The notes: generated from the sequence alone by a model not told the origin. A stretch of DNA of 64,000 bases from Chaenocephalus aceratus (GCA_023974075.1 CM043791.1:22098546-22162545); one strand, 5' to 3'; counted from the first letter of the stretch, positions 21,786 to 35,060 are shown. Program-made: numbers and translations.

Positions 21786-23279
21786 GGACAGCAGCACACG
21801 ACAAGTGGAAGCAGGTCCCTGCCACAGCACAACTGGGCAGGTGGAAAAAGGGGGCCCAAGCAACAACGTGCAGCCGCTCCGTCTCTCCGCGACTTCCGGG
21901 GAAAAACATCCCCACAACAGCACAGGTGCACAGGTAAACCTCCTATCCACGCCGACGGAAGAGAGGCAGCCCTGCCCCTCAATTTCCACGCTCCGTGAGG
22001 CGGATGAGAAAATGTGCTCCGCTCGCGAAAATGCGCTCATCTTGTTGGCCGAGTTCAGGGGCACTTATCGCAAAGACAGGGGATCAACGTTGTTTTCCCC
22101 CATAGTTAATTAGTAGAGAATCATCCGTTTCCTTTGGGAACAGATAGCATGCATCAACTCTTCTATCTCTGCCCTGAGGAAGGGATTAACAGGTATTAGA
22201 GGTAGGCTACAGACTGGGAAATGCCTCGTCCGCCAATATCTTTCTAATTCTCTCTCTAATCAGAATGTCAACATACATAAATATCTGTTTTTCTGTCTCT
22301 ACAATTCACTTGATTGAAGATTTAATATTTCCCAAGCTTTAAATAGATATGTAATTGGTCCTTGGCTTGACATTTTCACCTGACAGAGATAATTATGCTC
22401 AGTTATAACTGCAAAGCTCGAAACTGCATCAGTGACAGCTTTAATTAGCGATTGAAAACAGTGTGAGACCTGCCTCGTGATTGCAGCCATTGTTAATGCT
22501 CAGTGTAGGCTGACACCTGCAGCCCTTTCTTCAGATTTGGAGTAGGGGTCTAACGTCTACATGGCTGATGTTCGGCCTGTTGCTAAGCAATGGGAGAAGA
22601 CCAAGATTACAAACGGCTCTGCTTTATTGAAGCATGTGCATCCATGTGGGCTTTTTCTCTGAGATATGATTGTTGAGTGACCTTGTTTCATCCCTGCTCA
22701 TCTGATCAAAACCGAAAGTGTTGCCATGGAAACCAAGACCAGTCCAGACGTAGGCTAAACAAAGATTACGGTTACATTTGTGCTTTTTGTTATTGCTTTT
22801 GTTTCTCAAGGCTATTCCTGCATCCACATGTCTGAGGTCTGTTTACAAGCCACAGGGAAGTGATACTGAGCTCTGATGATCTAAACGCCTCCCTAAGCAC
22901 AGCTTCCTGCGTCAGACACACAACCGTTCCACTGGTTTATTTATAACTATTTTACATTATTTACTTTGTCTTTGGTGCATGCTGTTCTTGTGTCTCCTGC
23001 AATAAAGAATTACACTAGCCAGGTATAACCATCAAGAGAGAAGTGAACTATGTACATGGGAATAAATTAACCTGACATTAATCTTCATTTCATCAACATA
23101 AACTAGTTGTTAATAAAAATGCACAGTTATGACCCACTGAACTTTAGGATGCAAGTAAGTTGCTCCACAGGGCTTAGGTGACACGTTACTGACAAATCAG
23201 GGGAAAAGCTTAGTTTGCATATAATTACTAATATCAAACAAGAAAGGCACTGACCTCCACCAAGGCCATAAAATATATA
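21786..23279. other. Intergenic; possible LINE 5' UTR remnant at the left
   Basis: The first 250 bp contain CTCCGTCTCTCCGCGAC and CACGACAAGTGGAAGCAGGT. These resemble the LINE 5' UTR at 6060-6130 (GGTCTCTCCGCGAT, CACGACAGGTGGAGCAGGT). The remainder is single-copy-looking with no gene. Confidence 0.45.
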
Positions 23280-23480
23280 TATCCTTTATTTAACCAGGTA
23301 AAGACTCATTGAGATTAAAATCTCTTTTCCAAGAGCGACCTGGCCAAGAAGGGCAGCATGAACAAAGTTACAAGAGATAAAACACAGACAATACAGGTAG
23401 ACAAATACAGCTGTCAAACACAAATAAAATGGCACGTTAGCCAGTCAATATGCAAATAAAAGAAACTATTAAAAATCATT
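23277..23480. repeat. Dispersed repeat 'CTTTATTTAACCAGG'
   Basis: TCCTTTATTTAACCAGGTAA and then CTCATTGAGATTAAAATCTC and TTCCAAGAGCGACCTGGCC form a pattern that recurs at 55165-55440. It looks like the antisense 3' end of a dispersed retroelement. Confidence 0.6.
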
Positions 23481-23600
23481 AAAATCTTGCAAAATGTAAA
23501 ACGACTTACATTTTGGGATATACGAACTCTCACATCTACCAATGGTTTCTTGTTTTCTGTCCTTTAAGATGGACTTGAATTCCCCCAAGGTGAAAATAAT

Positions 23601-26600
23601 CAACCCAGTCTCACGGCATTTCGTGTTGCACAGCACAATTTTAAAAGCAATGTATTTCTACTGCCTGCAGCACGTCTTTTTCTCCGGTCGGGTCGAGGAA
23701 GACCGGAAGCTGTGTGGTTCATAAAAACATGTTCTTACTCAATATCAAGCCACAGTTATTGCTTTTATTTGAAATCGTATAATTTCGGACTTTTGTTGCC
23801 GTCTGTGAGGAAAATAAATGGGGCTCAGAGCCTCGGGATACTGAAATCTGTATTTTTTAAATCTTTTTTTCCTTCTAATTTGTTATTCTTTTCAAAATAA
23901 CACACTGTTATTTACTCACTAATAACACTCAATTATCCTTGCTTTTATTTATTGGTTTAATTCCATAATCTCGGGCTTTTTTGGCGTCCGTCAGGAACTA
24001 CATTTCAAAATAAAAATAACCGGAAACAGACGTAGGCATTTCGAGCGATTACCCAAGATCCTCAGCTATGGTTTTAAGCTCGCTTATTGGATGTTTTAGC
24101 TGCAATGCATGCTGGGATTTGGTGTTTATATGATATGAAATCCGGAAAACATTTTAAAATAATAAAATAATACTTAATTCCGAGTGTTCTTGCTTTTCTC
24201 TTTGAAAGTCATCACATAACGGCATTGTAATACACGGTTCGGCTGCATTGTATATTACAGATCTCCCGTAGTTCTTTATTTATAGAGCCCTGATGAGAAG
24301 ACCTTTGGAAAAACTGAGAAAATGCCGCCGAAACTGAATACTTGACGTGGATCATAAATATATTCAACAATTAAACAACATCTTCAATTTCTCTTCACAC
24401 AATACGTCTCCTTGCAGTATCAACACTATTTCGGCTGACTTTTACATTTGATCTAATTCACAGATAGGTTACATTTACACCATAACGGTGCACAGCTGAT
24501 ATAAAAGGACTGTAGTTTTTAAAGATATTACTGATTTTCTTTGAATGTAAGAATGTAAATACTGAGTCTGAAATAGTATAGCAATATGCTGTAAAATTAT
24601 GTGAAAGCATGAATAAAACGTGTCCTACACTAATAATACAAAGTTATTATGGCTGTGTGTACCTTGTGTGCACCGCCTAGTGGTTAAAGCACGTTATTGA
24701 ATATAACTATAATAATATATAATTATAATATAACACATAAAAACAATAATGGACTCTTAATATTTTTTTCATCAAATATTATTTGAATATTTGAATACAA
24801 ATATGAAGAGTACATACTTTCATAGGGGGAAAGTAGAAGGTCTGTGATAGAAATATAGAATATAAAAAATCAAGAAGATACTATAAGTGATCTCTACAAT
24901 AAAACAGTTTAGTGCAGGATGTACAAAGATATTAATAGGAGGAGGTGCAAAACAGAAAAACGAATTAACCTTTATTTAAACATTAAATAACAGATTAAGG
25001 TCTTCTTTTAAATAAGAAAAAAACTTTGGGGGTATCTATCTACAGATAAATATTAAGCCTGACAAAGTACTTAACGTCTAATATATTGCTTTCCTGCAAT
25101 GTTAACTATGTTGAAGCACTTATTGTAACTGATATTATACATATGAATTATACTCTTATGTATGTAGATAGAATAAGAAATGTGCAGAATATGAATATGT
25201 TTAATGGTGGTGGTACACACATATTGATAGATGTCTTGTAATGCACTGTTGAGGAACCTGTGACCCAAGTGTTTCATTCATTGCATAACTACACCGTAGT
25301 TGTGTATATGATATGTCAATAAACCTTTGAAAATCTTGAAAGGGATGTGCAAAATAGCCATAATATACAGTCTTTAATTAACTATTAGTATAGAGAATAA
25401 CGAGTAATGAATATACTTTATTACTGGTTTCCATTCATGTCAATTGCAGATACATGTTTAGTCTTCTCAAGCACCAACTATCAAATATCTCTCCTGATTG
25501 TTGGCACTTGACAATCACCTTACCTGAATTTTACTCAGGTCACGTGTAACTAAAGTCTGATTTAAGGGTTGTTTATATTTCACATAATTAATCAGAATCT
25601 GCAAAGTAACTCAAATAAATGCAGTGGAGGAAAAATACCAGGTTAACCTCTGAATTGTCGTGGAGTAGAATTACAAAGTAACAATGAGCTGTCATGTGGG
25701 TATATATTAATGCTGCGCATTATGGACACAAGCGATTTTCACCCATTTATTAATTATATGTTTTACATTTGATAACACCAATGTGTTTAATACTGGCAAC
25801 TTCTAATTGTGGGAAAAACGAAAACGTTCAGTAGAGACATCCCATAGAACATTTTGCGAAACACAATAGCCAGCATGTGTAGTTCTGGGGGGGCGTTCGA
25901 TTCCAGTTTTGGATAGTCTGGCGTGGTTTCGTTCCATTTCACACAGCTGTTTGACGCTCTGCGTAACCTTACGGGGACTGTAGTCCTAAACGATAGCTGG
26001 GGATTATGGGTAGTGTAGTGTCTTCGGCCATCCTAAACTCAGAAATGTTGACAATCGCAATGATGCTCGAAATGTCCCTTATAGGCCTACGTCTGTTTCC
26101 GGTTATTTTTATTTTTGAAATTCAGTTCCTGACGGACGCCAAAAAAGCCCGAGATTATGGAATTAAACCAATAAATAAAAGCAAGGATAATTGTGTGTTA
26201 TTGGTGAGTAAATAACAGTGTGTTATTTTGAAAAGAATAACGAATTAGAAGGAAAAAAATATTTAAAAATACAGATTTCCGTATTCTGAGGCTCTGAGCC
26301 ACATTTATTGTCTGAGCCCCATTTATTTTCCTCACAGACGGCAACAAAAGTCCGAAATTATACGATTTAAAATAAAAGCAATAATTGTGGCTTGATATTG
26401 AGTAAGAACATGTTTTTATGAACCACACAGCTTCCGGTCTCCCACGACCCGACCGGAGAAAAAGACGTGCTGCAGGCAGTAGAAATACATTGCTTTTAAA
26501 ATCGTGCTGTGCAACACGAAAAAAGGGGCAAATCGTGTTGGTGAACACGAATCAATAGATTAAAAATCGTGTTGGTGAACACGAAATGCCGTGAGACTGG

Positions 26601-26604
26601 GTTG
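23601..26604. mobile_element. 3.0-kb foldback DNA transposon with long inverted repeats
   Basis: CAACCCAGTCTCACGGCATT at 23601 is matched in reverse complement by the right end at 26604. The arms extend about 500-600 bp (to about 24115 and from about 26005). AAATAAT flanks both ends (23594-23600 and 26605-26611), a probable 7-bp target duplication. The interior has no transposase-like ORF, so the copy is non-autonomous. The right arm carries extra CGTGTTGGTGAACACGA palindromes missing from the left arm. Long arms fit foldback or Mutator-like elements, but this is inference. Confidence 0.85.
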
Positions 26605-26611
26605 AAATAAT

Positions 26612-29600
26612 GTGTGTATTTAGCCAGTTATTTAGGTCGGTTCCAAAATGTTATTGATAGTTATTAGTTCCTTGGCCCATGCTTCACCCTTTTACCCATT
26701 TCAGTCAGTGTGTCTTTGATATGTTCATTAGAAGCACATATAGTAAGAGTCTAACCTTGGGCATCATCACTCCACAGATTTACATCGAACATTGAGTGAT
26801 GATTAAATAACTATTCCCCCGAGCATACAGGTGGATGCTGGAGTGGAAGCTGGGGTGGGTGGGGCAGGCAAGCAGTAGCAGCAGCAGCAGCATAGCGAGG
26901 CAGAGGCAGCAGACCTGGCAGCTTAAATAGAGCGGCAAGTTGAGGAGAATGTGTTTGGTTGGTTGTAAGAGGGACGAGGCGCGTCACGTGTAAATGTATC
27001 ATTGGTTCTCGGGTTGACTGCCTGAACCAGCTCGCAGGGTTCTCCCCATTTCATGAAAATTGTGCCAAAACTTTTTTAATAATCTTTAATAAAAAAAATG
27101 AAGGGGAGGATTTGCCTGGAAAGTTGGTTGGGGTTTAGTGTTTGCTTGCCGTGTATACATGTCTATGGAAGATCATTGTTCCCAAGATCCATCTTTTGTT
27201 TTGTCCCTTACATCCATTGGATAAACAAAGTCACATACATCGGTGATGGTTTTTCACATAATTTTTGCAAAGAAGCAGGCTACCTTAGTATTTGCATGTA
27301 TTCCCACAGCAGGGTACCAGTAGTGTCTAAGGCCTACAATTTGTTTGCTTCCAGTTAATATTCAGCACCATTAATGAGATTTCTAGCAAGTTTCCTCTTA
27401 TTTTGTAGCAGTCCTGTAACTACTGTGGATGGGTTTTACTCTCACGGAACATTGCTTTCAGTTGCAGCACAGAAATCGGTAGGGAGTAAACACAGAGCTA
27501 TTGAGAAGAGTGAAGTGAATATTGGAACTATGTGCCAGGTGGTCAGAAACTCAACTCCAAATGAGTGATAGTGTTGCTTTGTATCTAAGATGCAAAAGTT
27601 AGCAAACATGTTTACCATACTACCCTGTGAAGGGATGATATGCAAATTATTGCATGTGTATAAACAATAATATGACAATAAGAGTTGTCACAACATTGGA
27701 ATTTTGTGCCATGTTGTGGACATAGCAGCTGGTCTAACTCAGCCAGCATGGAGTCTGGTTGCATCCAGTAGTGTGGACTATGTTGCGTAAACCAGTCAGC
27801 TCAGGGACAAGCGTGTGTGTTTACTATGTCAGCAGAGAGGCAGGTGAAGCTCAGAGCCTGCTGTATGTACACATAATTTACATCGCTGTGACCGTGAGAT
27901 CTTGCTGATAATCCTCACAGTCGTTTAATGAGGTGACTAGCTTTCAGAAAGACTCTCTCCATGCGTTACCATTTGTGATCCGGCCATCTTAGACACAGAA
28001 ATGGCTGAGCCGTTACAAGAGCCATAATCACTCAACAACACTGCCACTATTTAATGATTTATAAGATGTGGAGTCAGGGATTTCTGCCTGCGCTGCCTGA
28101 CAGCTTTGCAGATAGAAAGAGGTTCGGTCCCATGTTAAACATATGCTGATAAATTATGAAGTAGGAAAGTAAATCTACTGTAGGAGCAGATGTGTGTCCC
28201 TGGGTTCATGGAGAGAAACTGCAGGTTTTTTTCTTACCCACATCCTGCAATCAATCTAGAAATCCCATCTGAGCAGGTGCACAGAGATAAACACGAGAAG
28301 GCAAGGCCACCTCAGATTTGCCACCAAGCCAAAACAGTCAACGAAAGGCCGCAGGCAGTTGCCAGGCAACACTATCCCTATCACAGCAGGAAGTGGAGTC
28401 GAACATTAATCACTTTCAGCACCATCTCACGAGAGTCAGCGTTACAGTGCTCTGGTCACACAGAGGTTTCTCTGTGTTCAGGCACACTGGTTTATACCTC
28501 CATTACAAGATTTTCTAGCAGGAATGAGATGTCTTTAGGAAGTAATTAAAGGAAAAACTGCATTTCTGAGAAATATTATTACATTAATCCATTCGTGTCT
28601 CTCTTTATGTGTCAACTGTGTAAACACTTTGTTTTGCAGGGAGATAAGTTAAATCTGTTTCCAATAATTTATGGTGTGCTTGGAGAATTTATTTGGCAAT
28701 ACATTTTCTTAAAAAACAAAGCATGAGGGATGTCTGCCTGAATTTCAGTCTGCTTCAAATATGTTTGTATTACCTGCCAAAGCACAGCTTTTCAAGGCAA
28801 GTCCAGCTCCAACAGAGTTTCTGAAATCACATCTACCCTGCCATGCTCGTCTGCCTCACAAGGGCGGGGATCCAATCTTGCACCAAGACAGAAATCCTGA
28901 TAACAATGTCTGCAAAACAGCTGAAATGCAAGTCGTACAGCAAGGAAAAGAGGTCAGTTGATGTCTGCTTTCCTCTACTGCTGACTCCGCTCTTAGTCAA
29001 ACTACTTTAATTCAAAGCAAAATGATTGTCGCAGATGAAAATGACAGAGTGAATGGACTTCAAGGCTGACCGATAGTGCTGATCACCTGGTCTGTCATCC
29101 TGATATTTAGAAGAGAATATATTTCATATGACATTAAAATATTCTGTGTCCCATCCCATGTTAATATTCATTTATAAAATGATTTCTGGTGGCATTTTGA
29201 GTAGGCGGCCACATTGGTGTAGCAGCTTATTGGCCCATACTCAGGCTCTTAAAGCTTTGCCAGGCTAGCTGCAGCAGATCTATGAATTCAGGAAAACCCG
29301 ATAAATAAAATCCCAAAAGGCATGTAGGCGGATACACTTGAGTAAAAAATGACAAGGTTTTCCCCGCTCAGTCAGCGCTCATAAACAGACTTAATCAAAT
29401 ACATATAGAGTCTGCACATTGAGTAACAATTAAATGGGCAAAATTAGGAAACATGAAAAGGCTGAAAAAACATAGCTCATCAAGTAATGTTCTGATGTAA
29501 ACAGTTAAACCAGTTTGTTACCAGGCTAATCAACAGCTGAACACCCACATAAATGCCCTAATTTGAGGAGTATATCATCACATTTTAAAGCCCTCAAAGA

Positions 29601-30300
29601 CTGGAATCGAATGTGCTGCTTGTTTTGTATGTTTCAGCTACAAGGCCCAAAAACACAAAGACTTCAATGCTGCTGAATCACCATTCACGAACTGACAACC
29701 AATACAGAGTATTACTCATTCAAAGCCCTAGCAGAATTAATCAACCACAGATTGTTCAGTTTATGAATGGGTACCTGTATGGTGACAAAATAAAAATAGT
29801 GGCAGTAGTCAAATCATGTAGTGATTGCTAAACTATTCAGCTGTCAGATAGAATGAAGATGGACTGCATGGGGAAAAGCCAAGTGCTCAGTAGGGCCACA
29901 TTCAGCTGCATGTTGGTGACCTATATGTCTCATTTAGATAAGACATACAAGAACATCCAGCCACCTGGGTGTTTGTTTCACCTGGCCAAAAAGTAAACAT
30001 CACAACAAGTGTTATAGCTGTATCACTTTTAGTTGACAATGACACTGCAATGTGATGTCTCTAAATTGGACCAAAAGGCCAACAGGACATTATAATGAGA
30101 GGAAAGATCAAAGGGTCACAAAGAAGATATTGAATATTGAGTCAATTACATACTGTATCTCCTTATTGATCATATTAGAATGAGTGTGATATTGATGAAG
30201 ATGTAAAACCATCACACAGTAACTGTTTCCAACAGCTGTACAGCCATTATAATAGCTTTCTTCTAATCCCGTTGGACTTCATTTCAGCTCTCTCTGGTTC
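26612..30300. other. Gene-poor intergenic region
   Basis: About 3.7 kb with no recognisable exon, RNA gene or transposon end. A short CAG-rich stretch lies near 26875-26892. Some blocks have balanced composition and could be non-coding regulatory DNA for the neighbouring neural gene, but this cannot be judged without alignment. Confidence 0.5.
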
Positions 30301-30328
30301 TCACTATGTTTGCGTCTTGGCTGCGCAT

Positions 30329-30462
30329 CTTCCATGCGGCCACCTTGGGTAAACAGTGCCTTCTGGGGTTGAGAGCACCACCTCTGTCGAAAACACGTCA
30401 ATCAGCAGGCCTGCGAGGAGCCACAGGAAGCTGGTGAGCCGCAGACTGCTCATTATCTCCAT
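30329..30462 (-). CDS. Possible first coding exon of an unknown secreted or membrane protein
   Basis: A minus-strand ATG at about 30462 opens MEIMSSLRLTSFLWLLAGLL followed by IDVFSTEVVLSTPEG, which looks like a signal peptide with a cleavage region near FST-E. A plausible donor (CCAAG|GTGGCC) lies near 30336. The exon is head-to-head with the amigo1 5' exon about 300 bp away, so a shared bidirectional promoter is possible. No family was recognised, and no second exon was found in the window. It may be a chance ORF. Confidence 0.3.
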
Positions 30463-30689
30463 GGCTGCTGATGAGAGCCGACAGGAGCCGAACCTGCCCG
30501 AAATGCGCCAACTCGGGTGTGCGTTCGTGTGTTTACAGAGCAATACGTCCAGCTGATTAACACACGCTCATCGGTTGTTGTCAGGAGTTAAGAACGTCTT
30601 CTCTTTGCGTAATCGTTTCCCCCCCAATTATGCACAGGTTACCGCGTGGACCAGGATTATTTTGCCGAGGAGATCTCTAGTGCTCCCCC

Positions 30690-30820
30690 CTCCTCCGCTG
30701 TTGTCCTCAACAGCAGACACACGGACTCATTCAGACTGGGACTTTTTGTCTGGAGCACCATTGTAAACAGGCGAGGAGCCGTTTTCATCAAATATAACAT
30801 CGCTCCATCATAGGTTGAAG
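30690..30820 (+). other. amigo1: Probable amigo1 5' UTR exon
   Basis: TAGGTTGAAG at 30811-30820 is followed by a good donor, GTAGGTGT. A matching acceptor (TTGCTTTTTTCAG) lies at 32093, 103 bp before the amigo1 start codon. AMIGO genes usually have a non-coding first exon and one coding exon. The transcription start is unknown, so the left border is approximate. Confidence 0.5.
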
Positions 30821-32196
30821 GTAGGTGTCTGCTCGGTCTCTTTCTCCATCTCTCGGCTCACGTTTCCATGTTGTGCGCGTTTGTTTTCGAGCAGAATGGT
30901 GCAATGCAACGTTTGCACAGCTCTTCCTCAAATTGACAAGGGCATTTCCGAAAAATTACATAATGTAGGCTTATATTTGCATGATTTCACATTTGTATGT
31001 GTTTTATTATTTGATTTCGGTGTTTTAGTGTGGAATTGTCTTGTTCTATCTGAGAAATAAGAGAGAAAGAGAGTGAGAGTGGGGGGGAGAGAGAAAGAGA
31101 AAAATAAGAAGAGGAAGAAAATCAATGCATGATCTTTCCAGAGTGTGAATGCACATGGTTTAGCTGAGTATCTGGTGTGTGCTGGCACATTTGTTATAGC
31201 GGAAGCAGCAGGAGGGAGTTTGCATTGTATACAATATGCGTGAGTAGGCTCGAGAGAGTGGATCCTTACATGTCATAATGCATGTCCAAAAGGAACACAG
31301 ATGTGAGAAGTAACTTAAGACATGTACTTAAGTACTGTGCAGTATGCACAATGCAAAGGCCTACTTTACTTTAATATTTCACTCTTGGATGACATTTGAG
31401 ATGTAGCTAATTCACTCAGTGGATGCTGTGCCATGATTCCAGGCTGCACACTACTTTCTTGTGATTTAAACTTTTACTTGCAAAACAACAGAACATTTTA
31501 AAAAAATGCTATGGTTGTAACTATACTCCACAGCTTTATAAAGCAATTGTATTGATTGCCACTACATTAAAATACTGGTTGAAGGCAATGCAAGGCAAGT
31601 TTATTTATTTTGAAAGGAACTATTCTTCTCAATTAATCTAATTACTGAATAAATTAAATAAATAAATGCTTATTTGTGTTTGTTTATGACCATGCAAGGT
31701 GTGTTTATTGGAATGTTGCATATGGATGACTAATGGGATCATAATTGAAAGTGACATGTTTTTACCTATCATTACAGACATTACTAGCAAACCGTTTAAA
31801 GCTTTTGAAACATCAGTAACAGCATCACTTATTTAGTGTGTGTCTCTGTAATAAAAGACTTGTCATTGTGGGAGTGACAGCAGGTTCACATTGTCATTAA
31901 TTTGTATCTCAGATTGTATCTCACTATACCATTGTGGTTAGTGTGGAATTTGAATATTTTCCCCTTGGCTGCATAAATGTTCATACGTGTTTTCCATGTG
32001 TTTAGGTTATAATAATATTCTTATACAAAGCACAATATGCACTCCCGTCTATTAATAATATTCGTTTTCGGCTTTTGTTTTTGCTTTTTTCAGCCTTCAG
32101 TCAGCAATGCCTGGGAATCGTCCAACTGCTCCTCCCTGTTGTTCTCTGAGAATGGGATCCTAGTAAACCTCTCTGGGATTTAGATCAACTGCTAGC

Positions 32197-33747
32197 ATGT
32201 TGCAGCCTTCCACCAGAACAGGTGACTTCCTGTTGGAAACATTACCTCATTGGAGAAAGCGTCCGAGATGGGTCCTCTCCTTGACCCTTTGCATGGCTCT
32301 CCTCTGGCTTCCAGGGGCGACGGCATCAATCCTAAACTGCCACAAGACATGCATCTGCGCCTCAAACATAGTGAGCTGCTCCAAGATGAATCTGACCTAC
32401 GTCCCGAGAGGTATACCACTTTACACTGCTGTGCTGGATATCAGCTACAATGATATAGATAGACTGCAAGCTGACTGGACCCCGGCCAAGCTCCCGAAGC
32501 TCCATAACCTCCTCCTCAGCCATAATGGTCTCAACTTCCTGTCTTCAGAGGCGTTCGTAAATGTGAAGCACCTACGTTACTTGGACCTGTCCTCAAACAA
32601 CTTGGAATTGCTGGACGAGTTCATCTTTGAACCTTTGGTCAACCTGGAGGTCCTCTTGCTGTATAATAACCAAATTTCCCAGATTAACCGCGCAGCCTTT
32701 ATCACCGTGGTCAAACTTCAGAAGCTCTACCTTAGTCAAAACCAAATCTCCCGCTTTCCCGCGGAGCTGGTCAAGGAAAAGTCCCGCCTAGAGAACCTGA
32801 GTCTGCTGGATGTGTCCTCCAACAAAATCAAGATGCTACTCGTTGATGAACTCCAGGAACTGCCTGCCTGGATTAAAAATGGCCTCTACTTTCACAATAA
32901 CCCTCTGCTGTGTCACTGTGATCTCTACACCCTCCTCGCCCATTGGTATATTCGAAAGCTCAACTCTGCGGTGGATTTTAAAGATGAATACACATGTATC
33001 CTGCCTGGCCCTCAAAAAACCAAAGTGGGTGTTTTTGAACTCAGCGGTTATCACATGAACTGCAGCACATTCAAGGAGGCAGATGAAGAGGCATTTCTGG
33101 AGCAGAGGCTGATCCTTGGCTGTGACACCAAACACAAGGACATGGTAAAAACCTGGATAATGCCTGGTAATGTCGTGGTGACGCCTGGAAGCAACCAAAC
33201 CGCCAAAGTCATGCAAGATGGTAAGCTGCAGATTACTTCAGTGAGGAACGAGGATTCTGGGACGTACACTTGCTTTGCGACAAGCGAGGCCTTAAATGAA
33301 ACAATCTATGTGGTACTGAAGGTCCACAACTTTACAATGGACGGGATTGGGGACTCCCTGAACACAGCTTACACAACCTTAGTGGGCTGTCTGGCCAGTG
33401 TGGTTCTGGTGCTTATGTATCTTTACCTGACGCCGTGTCGCTGCTTCTGTTGCCCCAACAAAGGAAAGACGCAGGGTGAGGACAGCATCCACTCGTCCAT
33501 GCTCAGTGTGACACCGACCCATGAGGAACCAACGCTGAAGGCCGATTTGAACAGGCACGTGGCATTCATAGACTCCAAGGACTTGCAGGGCCAAAACGGC
33601 AAGCTAAACCCCAATGGGGATGGGGATGAGGATGAGGATGAGGATGATATGGATGCAGAGGCTGGTTCTCTTATGAAGGGCAAGAGGAAGAAGTCAGTAG
33701 CAGAGTCCATCAGCTCCGTCTTCTCAGACACTCCCATGGTGGTCTGA
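32197..33747 (+). CDS. amigo1: AMIGO1, LRR-Ig transmembrane adhesion protein
   Basis: A complete single-exon ORF of 516 residues. AMIGO1 is a neuronal type I membrane protein for homophilic adhesion and neurite outgrowth, and a Kv2.1 channel auxiliary subunit. The sequence shows a long N-terminal leader with hydrophobic LSLTLCMALLWLPGATA (about 27-43) and a Cys-rich LRR N-cap (CHKTCICASNIVSC). About six LRRs follow (LLLSHNGLNFLSSEAF, LRYLDLSSNNLELLDEF, LEVLLLYNNQISQI, LQKLYLSQNQISRFP). The C-cap (NPLLCHCDLY) precedes one Ig domain (LGCDTK ... DSGTYTCFA), a membrane span (about 390-411) and a 105-residue tail. The tail ends SISSVFSDTPMVV, nearly identical to human AMIGO1 as I recall it, which separates it from AMIGO2 and AMIGO3. 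An acidic DEDEDEDD run lies at about 474-487. A candidate AATAAA lies at 35034. Met33 is an alternative start. Confidence 0.96.
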   Translation: MLQPSTRTGDFLLETLPHWRKRPRWVLSLTLCMALLWLPGATASILNCHKTCICASNIVSCSKMNLTYVPRGIPLYTAVLDISYNDIDRLQADWTPAKLPKLHNLLLSHNGLNFLSSEAFVNVKHLRYLDLSSNNLELLDEFIFEPLVNLEVLLLYNNQISQINRAAFITVVKLQKLYLSQNQISRFPAELVKEKSRLENLSLLDVSSNKIKMLLVDELQELPAWIKNGLYFHNNPLLCHCDLYTLLAHWYIRKLNSAVDFKDEYTCILPGPQKTKVGVFELSGYHMNCSTFKEADEEAFLEQRLILGCDTKHKDMVKTWIMPGNVVVTPGSNQTAKVMQDGKLQITSVRNEDSGTYTCFATSEALNETIYVVLKVHNFTMDGIGDSLNTAYTTLVGCLASVVLVLMYLYLTPCRCFCCPNKGKTQGEDSIHSSMLSVTPTHEEPTLKADLNRHVAFIDSKDLQGQNGKLNPNGDGDEDEDEDDMDAEAGSLMKGKRKKSVAESISSVFSDTPMVV

Positions 33748-35060
33748 GGTGTGACCGGCAATGACGATGGATGCCACACGACTGGGTGTATATGGTACAA
33801 CATTAGCCATGTGTTAGTTAATATAAACTGTAACTGTGACCTTGGCGGAGAAAACAAAAGAAGGCTGTTCATCTGTAGTTGCTGGCAGGTGGAAATAAGG
33901 ATTTTAAAGGGATTTAAAAAAAAAGAACTGTCTTGTCAACAAGTACAAGAAGCAGGACTTTTCCAGCATTTTAATCTGTAGCACTTAATATTCATACTGT
34001 GAAGGAATGGCAGTGTACATGAACATTGGAAACTACTGAAGTCTTATGAGAGTGAAATGTAGATGATGTATTGTCAATATAAGCTCTCAGGAAGTGATCC
34101 ATTAAACTGCGTGTGGAAAATACATATGATTCGATGCACAGGTTGAAATTTGATTGGAAGTATACAGTGAACCCATGGCTGGCTCATTATTATTATTACA
34201 AAGACTAGAATAGATTGCATCTTACCTAAATATTAGAGCATAGATCTCTTTATACCACTCTTCTATTAACACAGGGACAGAGACTCAGAAAGGCCACCGT
34301 CACCAGGCTATGATACATCTATCTTGAGTCATCTATAGAGGAACTGCATGCCATAAACCCACATTACAGCTCTCTAACTGATCTGTATAAGTAGGTAAAG
34401 AAAACGTGCATTAATTGGAAGTTTAGTCATTTGTATTAAGAAAAAGCAGTAGCAGATACATTAAATTAAGAAGGTAATTTCACTGTACTTCATAGCTGAT
34501 ACCTGCAATGTACTAAGATATAGTTTTTCAGACTGATCTTTATTTTGATTTGGGGTACATTTACATAGAGGTATGGTATAAACTAGTTAGACAGCTCGAG
34601 GCGGATCAATGCTTATGAGAAAATGGTGTATCAAACTAGTTGTCCTAACAAAAAAACCCTTACATAATGAAAAACGTCTAAAGCAGACACTCATTAGATG
34701 CAGAGAATTAAGAGTTTGACCTTATCTATTGGCCAAGTTAAAGCCTTTCTTTCTCTCCATTACACTGGGAGGAAGTGAAATGCCAAGCTAAAATGCTTAG
34801 GTTAAATTGGTTTTTCCTTCTGAATGTAAAATGTGCACCTTACTCAAAATCCTGAATATTATAATGTACATTGCTTAAAAAATTAATTAGAAAAACACTG
34901 GGAGTATTCATATAATAAATTATGTAGTAGATTTAAATATTCAATTTTGCAAACCTGCAAGATTAGAAGTGTTTTTTTTCTTGTGGTAGGTAGAAAAATC
35001 TGTATGTTGTATTAACAGGTAAAGATGCCAAATAATAAAACCTACAGGAGACTTTGAGTA
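33748..35060 (+). other. amigo1: amigo1 3' UTR (putative)
   Basis: AT-rich sequence after the stop codon. A candidate polyadenylation signal AATAAA is at 35034-35039. The end is inferred from this signal only. Confidence 0.45.

Noticed and set aside
21522..22064. 180-residue minus-strand ORF
   Set aside because: It runs across a MITE terminus and a LINE 5' UTR-like remnant, so it is a chance fusion of repeat sequence.
27098..28549. Several ORFs of 60-120 codons
   Set aside because: No recognisable domains, splice-consistent structure or codon bias; most likely chance frames in intergenic DNA.
33423..33872. Minus-strand ORF opposite the amigo1 tail
   Set aside because: It is an antisense shadow of the amigo1 coding exon.
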